Below, one piece after another: positions 58,762 through 64,000 of a DNA stretch of 64,000 nt. A program made the position numbers and the translations under genes. How positions within the stretch are numbered: the first letter of the stretch is position 1; every line of letters begins with the position of its first letter. The notes beneath the pieces were generated by a model that had not been told where the DNA came from, ran no database searches, and worked only from the letters and a program-made list of their open reading frames with translations. This DNA is from Nitrospirota bacterium. Its GTDB lineage: Bacteria; Nitrospirota; Thermodesulfovibrionia; Thermodesulfovibrionales; Dissulfurispiraceae. The stretch spans positions 62,001 to 126,000 of the forward strand of contig JADFXU010000001.1 of NCBI GenBank assembly GCA_015233365.1, read 5' to 3'.

Positions 58762-60087
58762 CTATTCCAAAAGACCGTAAAGTTCCTGAAGCCCCTGTTC
58801 AAATGTCACCTTGTCGGTTATATCTTGTCTCATGAACGGCCTGATTCTATCCATCATGCGTATTGAGTAATCCAGCCTGGGATTTGTGCCTTCTTTATAA
58901 GCTCCGATAGTAATGACATCTTCATACCTCTTATACACAGCCATTACTTCGAGCACTTTCTCCACCCGAAGTTTATGTTCAGGGCCGGTTATATCTTTCA
59001 TAAGCCTGCTTATGCTCTGAAGTATATCGATAGCCGGATAGTGGTTGTGGTTGGCAAGCTCCCTCGATAGGACTATATGGCCGTCGAGTATGGACCTGGC
59101 GGCATCGGCGATGGGCTCATTCAGGTCATCACCTTCCACAAGGACTGAATATAGTCCGGTTATAGTCCCCTCCTGCGCATGTGTGCCCGCCCGTTCAAGG
59201 AGCTTGGGCAGCAGATTGAAAACAGAAGGGGTATACCCCTTCATCGTAGGCGGTTCACCTGCAGCCAGACCTATTTCCCTCTGCGCCATTGCGAACCTCG
59301 TCAGCGAGTCCATCATCAGCAGAACGTTTTTACCCAAAGATCTGAAATACTCGGCAATGGCCGTTGCAACAAATGCGCCCCTTATTCTTATCAGAGGAGA
59401 CGTGTCGGATGTAGCGACTACAAGCACCGAACGCTTCAGGCCCTCCTCTCCAAGGTCTTTCTCAATAAATTCTCTTACTTCCCTGCCGCGCTCTCCGATA
59501 AGGGCGATAACATTGACATCTGCCGCAGTATTCCGCGCCATCATGCCCAAAAGCACGCTCTTCCCCACGCCGCTGCCGGCCATTATCCCGATCCTCTGGC
59601 CCTGTCCGACAGTAAGCATAGTGTTAATGGAACGGATCCCCAGGTCAAGAGGCGTGGTTATCCTCCTGCGGTACAATGGATTAATCGGGTCATTATAGAC
59701 CGGATATAGCTGGCCTGTGACAGGTTCTTTATCATCCATCGGATTGCCGACGCCATCGAGCACTCTCCCCAAAAGGCCCTCGCCCATCCTTATGTAGCGC
59801 TGCCTGCCCTTTGCAATTATCCTGGAACCCGAACCAATGCCCCTCAGATCGCCGAGAGGCATCAAGAGTATCTTGCCTTCCTTGAAACCGATAACTTCCG
59901 CCTCTATAAACTGTCCCGATTCATCATTGTTTGATTCTATCTGGCAAATATCGCCTATATTGGCCTGAGGACCAAGTCCCTCGATCAGGATACCTATACC
60001 CCTGCTCACCTTGCCGTATACCTTGACGGGATCGGTTTCTCTGACAAAAGTTTTACATCTTTCTATTAGCTGCAGTACTGATGACAT
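58762..60087 (-). CDS. fliI: FliI, flagellar export ATPase
   Basis: 441 aa. Walker A: GIMAGSGVGKSVLLGMMARN (about residue 168). ALIGERGREVREFIEKDLGE, VLLMMDSLTRFAMAQREIGL (Walker B) and GEPPTMKGYTPSVFNLLPKL are the family blocks. It energises export together with FliH. It overlaps fliH by 35 bp. Confidence 0.97.
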   Translation of the reverse strand: MSSVLQLIERCKTFVRETDPVKVYGKVSRGIGILIEGLGPQANIGDICQIESNNDESGQFIEAEVIGFKEGKILLMPLGDLRGIGSGSRIIAKGRQRYIRMGEGLLGRVLDGVGNPMDDKEPVTGQLYPVYNDPINPLYRRRITTPLDLGIRSINTMLTVGQGQRIGIMAGSGVGKSVLLGMMARNTAADVNVIALIGERGREVREFIEKDLGEEGLKRSVLVVATSDTSPLIRIRGAFVATAIAEYFRSLGKNVLLMMDSLTRFAMAQREIGLAAGEPPTMKGYTPSVFNLLPKLLERAGTHAQEGTITGLYSVLVEGDDLNEPIADAARSILDGHIVLSRELANHNHYPAIDILQSISRLMKDITGPEHKLRVEKVLEVMAVYKRYEDVITIGAYKEGTNPRLDYSIRMMDRIRPFMRQDITDKVTFEQGLQELYGLLE

Positions 60088-60730
60088 CCTGGACTTCCTT
60101 CATTTGCTCTTCGAGCCTGGCATCGATCTCTCCCGTAGGAGTTTCAATATAGCAGCCTCCCGGAGATATTGCAGCCGAAGGCTCGATAGATATGTTCCTA
60201 AGACCTGACTGCTCTTTGAGCAGGTCAATGTGCGGGATCATCACTTCGTAATCCAGCGGATTTATTTTTATGACAACGTATTCCTCTTTTTCTCCAACCT
60301 TCCGCATGGCGTCCTGGGCCACCGAGAGTATCAGGTTTCTATCGAGATCGATTTCCTTATGCACAATCTTTTTTGCTATTTCGAGTGAAAGATCGATAAT
60401 CTGGGGGAGCATCTCGGTGAGTTTGTTCTCCCTGAACTTTTCGAGCGATGATATAATTTCTCCAAGTCGCACGAGCGAAGCAGCCACTTCACCCTTTCCC
60501 TCTGCCATGCCCCCGGCAAACCCTTCTGAATGCCCTTCTTCACGCCCCCGCTCACGGGCCTCCTGCTCAAGTTTCTTTATACGCGCCTGCATTTCCTCGC
60601 TCAACAGCTCTTCCGCAACGGCAATCTCTTCGCCTTCAGCCAAACCTTCCTCAACTTTATTGTCAAACTCCTGAAAAGTGTAAGGTTGCACCGGACTTCC
60701 CTGCGCGCTAAACAATAATTTCTTCTCCAC
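60053..60730 (-). CDS. fliH: FliH, export ATPase regulator
   Basis: About 225 aa, largely helical, with a Gly-rich helix (REEGHSEGFAGGMAEGKGEV) and a conserved C-terminal domain IIDLSLEIAKKIVHKEIDLD, RNLILSVAQDAMRKVGEKEE. I chose GTG at 60730 (VEKKLLFSAQ) because GGAGG lies 5 nt upstream, inside the fliG 3' end. An open frame to 60787 would extend 80 nt into fliG. It binds FliI and FliN. Confidence 0.92.
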   Translation of the reverse strand: MEKKLLFSAQGSPVQPYTFQEFDNKVEEGLAEGEEIAVAEELLSEEMQARIKKLEQEARERGREEGHSEGFAGGMAEGKGEVAASLVRLGEIISSLEKFRENKLTEMLPQIIDLSLEIAKKIVHKEIDLDRNLILSVAQDAMRKVGEKEEYVVIKINPLDYEVMIPHIDLLKEQSGLRNISIEPSAAISPGGCYIETPTGEIDARLEEQMKEVQDVISTAANRKM

Positions 60731-61688
60731 CTTTGCCTCCAACCACAATCTTGCCCTCTTCTTCAAGCCTGCGGGCAACCCTGACAATATTCATCTGGGC
60801 TTTTTCAACATCCGAAACCCTCACCGCGCCCTTGGATTCCATCTCCTCTTTCAGTATCTGAACAGCCCTTTGCGACATATTCTTGAATATTTTGGTTTTG
60901 AGTTCGTCGGACGCCATTTTCAGGGCAAGCGCAAGGTCGTCAGTCGTTATCTCTTTAAGTATCATCTGTATGCCCCTGTCATCGATGTGAACGAGGTCAT
61001 CAAAGGTAAACATGAGTTTCCTTATCTCGTCGGCAAGTATCTGGTCTTTCTCTTCAATATTTTTGATAATCAGGTCCTCGGTCGCCCTGTCGAGCTGGTT
61101 CAGTATTTCAGCGACCGTTTTTATACCACCGATCTTTCTTCCCCTGGTGTAACTCTGCAACTGCGACTGCAACACATCTTCCAGTTCTCCCAGAATCGTG
61201 GGCGATATCTGGTCCAGGCTCGCTATTCTCAGAGAAACATCCACCTTTATATGTTCCGGAAGTTTCGACAACACCTCGGCAGCCTGTGTGGGCTCAAGAT
61301 AAGCGACTATTATGGCGATCGTCTGCGGATGTTCCCTCGCCAGCATGTTTGCAATAGCACCGGAATCAAGCCACCTCAGGATATCGAAGGCGCTTGCGCC
61401 GCTTTCGATCTTGTCCATCAGCTTTTTTGCATGGTCTTCGCCGAAGGCCTTAACCAGGATTTTTTTTATGTAGTCTTCATCCACAGCAAGTAAGGCAGTA
61501 CCAGTCTTATCGACAAACTCATCCAAAAGCGTCTCGATCAATTCATTGCTAAGCTTTATGCGCGCCATCATTGGAACAACCCTTGCCAGTTCGAGGGGAT
61601 CGAGATGCTTAAATACCTGGGTCGCCGCCTCCTCGCCTATTATTGACAGAAAGGCGGCAACCTTTTCAACACCCGACAGTTTTTTCAT
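60708..61688 (-). CDS. fliG: FliG, rotor switch protein
   Basis: 326 aa. N domain: LSGVEKVAAFLSIIGEEAAT; middle: HPQTIAIIVAYLEPTQAAEV, LSKLPEHIKVDVSLRIASLD; C domain: MFTFDDLVHIDDRGIQMILK, EITTDDLALALKMASDELKT and KIFKNMSQRAVQILKEEMES. It couples the stator to the rotor. The charged residues of the C domain (K, R, D in those blocks) are present. Confidence 0.97.
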   Translation of the reverse strand: MKKLSGVEKVAAFLSIIGEEAATQVFKHLDPLELARVVPMMARIKLSNELIETLLDEFVDKTGTALLAVDEDYIKKILVKAFGEDHAKKLMDKIESGASAFDILRWLDSGAIANMLAREHPQTIAIIVAYLEPTQAAEVLSKLPEHIKVDVSLRIASLDQISPTILGELEDVLQSQLQSYTRGRKIGGIKTVAEILNQLDRATEDLIIKNIEEKDQILADEIRKLMFTFDDLVHIDDRGIQMILKEITTDDLALALKMASDELKTKIFKNMSQRAVQILKEEMESKGAVRVSDVEKAQMNIVRVARRLEEEGKIVVGGKGGEEIIV

Positions 61689-61804
61689 AGCGTATTATAG
61701 CGTCCATAGCGTTATAGCGTCCATAGCGTTATAGCGACAAAAGTAAACTTGTTACTTTAAGTCCTGTGCGCCATAACGCTACAACGCTATAAACGCTATA
61801 ACGC
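61687..61804. repeat. Long nested hairpin between fliF and fliG
   Basis: The left arm is a direct array of atagcgtc / catagcgtt words; the right arm is the inverted form (cgctataaa, cgctataacgc). Between them is an inner hairpin, aaagtaa / ttacttt. Periods are 8-9 nt. The whole 119-bp gap between fliF and fliG is this structure. Confidence 0.75.
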
Positions 61805-61807
61805 GAT

Positions 61808-63325
61808 TTATTCCGACAGCCATTCTTTCAGGATCATAGACGCCTTTCGCGGGTCTTTTTTCACTGCATCCACAATTGCGTCCTTCCGCATTTCTCCTTC
61901 AGCAAGGGCTTCTGCCTCAACAGACAGCTTTGCAGCCGGTGATTCCACAGGCGCAGGCAACGGCCTCGGGGCGGCCTTCAGTGTCTCTATAACAGGCTTG
62001 ATAACAAAGAAAATAATCAATACAATTAAGGCAAGCGGGACCAAATACTTAAAAATAGAGATTATGGCCCTCATGTAATCCACTTTTTCTCCTTCTTCGG
62101 GAACCGTCTCAAACGGAACATTCTCCACAATCACCTGATCACCACGGTCTTTGTTGAATCCTATGGCAGCTTTCACTATTTCATTGTACTTTCTTAATTC
62201 TTCCTCACTCCTGGCCCTGTATACTGTCTTATCTTTCTGTTTTGTATAAGTGCCGTCAACAAGCACGGCAACAGAGACGCTCTTGACTTCACCCCGTGGC
62301 TGGATTATCTTGCTGACGCTCCTGCTTACCTCGTAATTTATATTCTCACTGCTTTTCTGTGATGAAGTAGACGAGGCTGTCGGAGCCGAGGCGGGAGGCT
62401 GCTGGCCCGGCTGGTTTGACAGCACACCCGGAATGCCGCCGCTCGAGCCGCCACCGGATTTTTCCTGGGTGCGCTGGACGTTGCGCATAGCGATAGTATC
62501 AGGATCGAAACTCTCTTCTGTCTTTTCGACCTGAGAGTAATCTACTTTTGTCGAGGCCCTGACAATCACCTTGCCTTTTCCGACAATACCCTCCAGCATG
62601 CTTGCCAGCTTGGTTTCGTAATCCTTGTCCACGGCCTTCTGGTAATCACGCTGCTTGGCATCCGCTACAATGTCCCCATCAGCCGGCTTTGACAGCATGT
62701 TTCCCATATTATCTATTATCGTCACATGGTCAGGCACCAGCCCCTCAACACTGCTTGAAACCAGGTGTACAATCCCGCCGATCTGACCCTGGCTCAGCAC
62801 TCTCCCTGCTTTAAGTTTCAGGACAACGGAGGCGCTCGGCTTTTCTTCCTTTTCGGTAAAGATCGTCCGTTCCGGTATTGCTATATGCACCCTCGCCTGG
62901 TCCACTTCGGAAAGCTGCCTTATTGTCCTCGCAAGCTCGCCCTGCAGCGCCCTGACATAATTCAGCCTCTGGACAAACTCGGTGACACCCAACGTGGTCT
63001 TGTCGAATATCTCAAAACCCACCCCGCCCCCCTGAGGAACACCCTGGGCAGCCAACTCAAGTCTGAGTTCATAAACTTTATTGTTCGGGACATAAATGGC
63101 ATTTCCGTCAACCCGGAAAGGGACCTTCATTTCTTTTAATTTATTTATGACCTGTCCGGCGTCTTCCTGGGTAAGATTACTGTAAAGGACCTGGTAGTCA
63201 ACCCGCTCACTCCAGAGCATTATTCCTACCATCAGGGATATGGTAAGCACAATAATGGCGATAAGCGATATTTTCTTTTTAAGAGGCCATGCTTTTATCT
63301 GATTCAGAATGTCAGTCCACGCCAT
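61808..63325 (-). CDS. fliF: FliF, MS-ring protein
   Basis: 505 aa. Two membrane helices, about residues 19-38 (ISLIAIIVLTISLMVGIMLW) and 425-446 (AIISIFKYLVPLALIVLIIF). Periplasmic part with YQVLYSNLTQEDAGQVINKL and GVGFEIFDKTTLGVTEFVQR, then a Gly/Ser/Pro linker. C-terminal FliG-binding tail DAVKKDPRKASMILKEWLSE. It is the base on which rod and switch assemble. Confidence 0.97.
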   Translation of the reverse strand: MAWTDILNQIKAWPLKKKISLIAIIVLTISLMVGIMLWSERVDYQVLYSNLTQEDAGQVINKLKEMKVPFRVDGNAIYVPNNKVYELRLELAAQGVPQGGGVGFEIFDKTTLGVTEFVQRLNYVRALQGELARTIRQLSEVDQARVHIAIPERTIFTEKEEKPSASVVLKLKAGRVLSQGQIGGIVHLVSSSVEGLVPDHVTIIDNMGNMLSKPADGDIVADAKQRDYQKAVDKDYETKLASMLEGIVGKGKVIVRASTKVDYSQVEKTEESFDPDTIAMRNVQRTQEKSGGGSSGGIPGVLSNQPGQQPPASAPTASSTSSQKSSENINYEVSRSVSKIIQPRGEVKSVSVAVLVDGTYTKQKDKTVYRARSEEELRKYNEIVKAAIGFNKDRGDQVIVENVPFETVPEEGEKVDYMRAIISIFKYLVPLALIVLIIFFVIKPVIETLKAAPRPLPAPVESPAAKLSVEAEALAEGEMRKDAIVDAVKKDPRKASMILKEWLSE

Positions 63326-63334
63326 TAAAAACCC

Positions 63335-63465
63335 CGTTATAGTGTTATAGCGTTTATCGCGTTAGAGCGAAAAAAAACATTGCCACGAACCCTCCGGGTT
63401 CTCGCAATGACATACGATTATTCTTTATTAACGCTATAACGCTCAACTCTATAACGCTATAACGC
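63335..63465. repeat. Long nested hairpin between fliE and fliF
   Basis: Outer arms: cgttatagtgttatagcg on the left and its inverted words ctataacgctataacgc on the right. The inner hairpin 63378-63409 is cattgc-cac-gaaccc / gggttc-tc-gcaatg, a REP-like palindrome. It fills the 142-bp gap between fliE and fliF. Confidence 0.75.
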
Positions 63466-63467
63466 AT

Positions 63468-63770
63468 TTATACCTGCATATTCATGATCTGGGTGTATGC
63501 AGTCAGGAGCTTGTTTCTCACCTGAAGCAACGTCTGCATGGAAACATCCGCTTTTTCCATGGCAACGACAACAGTGTGAATATCTTTGACATCGCCTTTC
63601 GAGAAATCCTGAATGGCCTTGTCAGCGTTGTCCTGGACCTCGGACACAGCCTTCAATGCATCTTTGATGGCGGTATCGAAGGATGCATTCCCGTTTCCCT
63701 TCTGAACTGCCTTGGAAGGGTCGGAAAGGCCTTGCTGCATGTCTCCCATGATCTTGTTAATATCGGTCAT
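63468..63770 (-). CDS. fliE: FliE, MS-ring to rod adaptor
   Basis: About 100 aa. C-terminal helices VKDIHTVVVAMEKADVSMQT and LLQVRNKLLTAYTQIMNMQV are the FliE hallmark. The ATG at 63770 follows GAGGGGG; a TTG at 63785 is less likely. It lies after flgC, as is usual. A hairpin (cagcctg / caggctg, about 63793-63817) lies between flgC and fliE. Confidence 0.93.
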   Translation of the reverse strand: MTDINKIMGDMQQGLSDPSKAVQKGNGNASFDTAIKDALKAVSEVQDNADKAIQDFSKGDVKDIHTVVVAMEKADVSMQTLLQVRNKLLTAYTQIMNMQV

Positions 63771-63816
63771 AATAAACCCCCTCAAAACCAGGCAGCCTGC
63801 AGCCGCCTACAGGCTG

Positions 63817-64000
63817 CTATACTTTAGTGATATCCAGTGTTTTATTAAACATATCTTTATACGAAGCAATCAGAGTCAGATTTGCCTCATAGGAATGTGT
63901 AGCGTCTATGAGATTGACCATCTCCTCCATAGTATTAATATTAGGGTAACTGACAAAACCGTCTTTGTCCGCATCAGGATGACCGGGTTCATATACCTTC
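63817..64000 (-). CDS. flgC: FlgC, proximal rod protein, C-terminal fragment
   Basis: Only the last 60 or so codons are in the window; the rest lies beyond 64000. KVYEPGHPDADKDGFVSYPN and INTMEEMVNLIDATHSYEAN, then LTLIASYKDMFNKTLDIT match the FlgC C-terminus (VYDPxHPxADxxGYVxxPNVN). TAG stop at 63817-63819. flgC before fliE and fliF is the conserved order. Confidence 0.92.
   Translation of the reverse strand, partial: KVYEPGHPDADKDGFVSYPNINTMEEMVNLIDATHSYEANLTLIASYKDMFNKTLDITKV

Noticed and set aside
61687-61804. Possible CRISPR array
   Set aside because: Words are 8-9 nt with no spacers, arranged as an inverted hairpin; no cas genes in the window.

Overview
This window is a single bacterial chromosome segment, read almost entirely on the minus strand. 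About 16 kb of housekeeping and biosynthetic genes lead into a nearly complete, about 47 kb flagellar and chemotaxis locus. The gene content fits a Gram-negative, probably anaerobic bacterium: P- and L-ring proteins, a B12-dependent ribonucleotide reductase, an electron-transfer flavoprotein with its own ferredoxin domain, and sigma-54/sigma-28 flagellar promoters. Protein flavour and gene order suggest Nitrospirota (Thermodesulfovibrionia-like), with a Desulfobacterota-type genome as the main alternative. This is a judgement by eye, because no 16S gene or marker search is available.

Layout. 1-5650: partial ribD, ubiD, a long-form ndk, a TusA-fold protein without its cysteine, fabD, etfA and etfB, apparently one operon. 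5798-8832: acpS, pdxJ and nrdJ. 9037-9603: an HD-domain hydrolase, the only plus-strand gene. 9674-12891: thiC, thiE, thiG and thiS behind a sigma-70 promoter and a TPP riboswitch with a terminator. 13144-16518: greA, pyrK, pyrD and a SAM hydroxide adenosyltransferase. 16564-26532: flgM, flgN, flgK, flgL, csrA and fliW behind a sigma-28 promoter; fliW is frameshifted. 26592-31316: flgF, flgG, flgA, flgH, flgI and flgJ behind a sigma-54-like promoter. 31725-40374: a chemotaxis block (HEAT protein, cheR, two cheY, cheA, a cheW-cheZ fusion, cheB, an HDOD protein). 40581-50514: fliL, fliM, fliN, fliO, fliP, fliQ, fliR, flhB, flhA, flhF, flhG and fliA behind a sigma-54 promoter. 50559-57609: fliK, flgD and two flgE genes between a perfect sigma-54 promoter and a strong terminator. 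57828-64000: flgC (partial), fliE, fliF, fliG, fliH, fliI, fliJ and a MotE-like chaperone.

The genes form a conventional flagellar hierarchy. Sigma-54 promoters drive rod, hook, motor and export genes. FliA (sigma-28) and its anti-sigma FlgM control the late hook-associated operon, and FlhF/FlhG set number and position. CsrA/FliW would normally control flagellin translation.

Several things are not conventional. (1) Three axial proteins, FlgL (about 1,536 aa), FlgK (1,262 aa) and one of two hook proteins (1,054 aa), are expanded by the same family of about 90-residue beta-rich repeats, and nearly identical DNA is shared between flgL and flgE 33 kb apart. (2) The signal peptides of five exported flagellar proteins (FlgA, FlgH, FlgI, FliP, MotE-like) are encoded by short heptanucleotide word arrays. 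The complementary arm of each array covers the ribosome-binding site or n-region, so each start region is a potential hairpin. In fliP a well-placed start codon is out of frame by exactly one heptamer. (3) CheW and CheZ are fused in one protein. (4) Two copies of a roughly 185-bp element with terminal inverted repeats lie beside pdxJ and the thi promoter, and an unrelated element of similar size lies upstream of the SAM hydrolase gene. (5) ThiS carries three extra residues after its terminal glycines.
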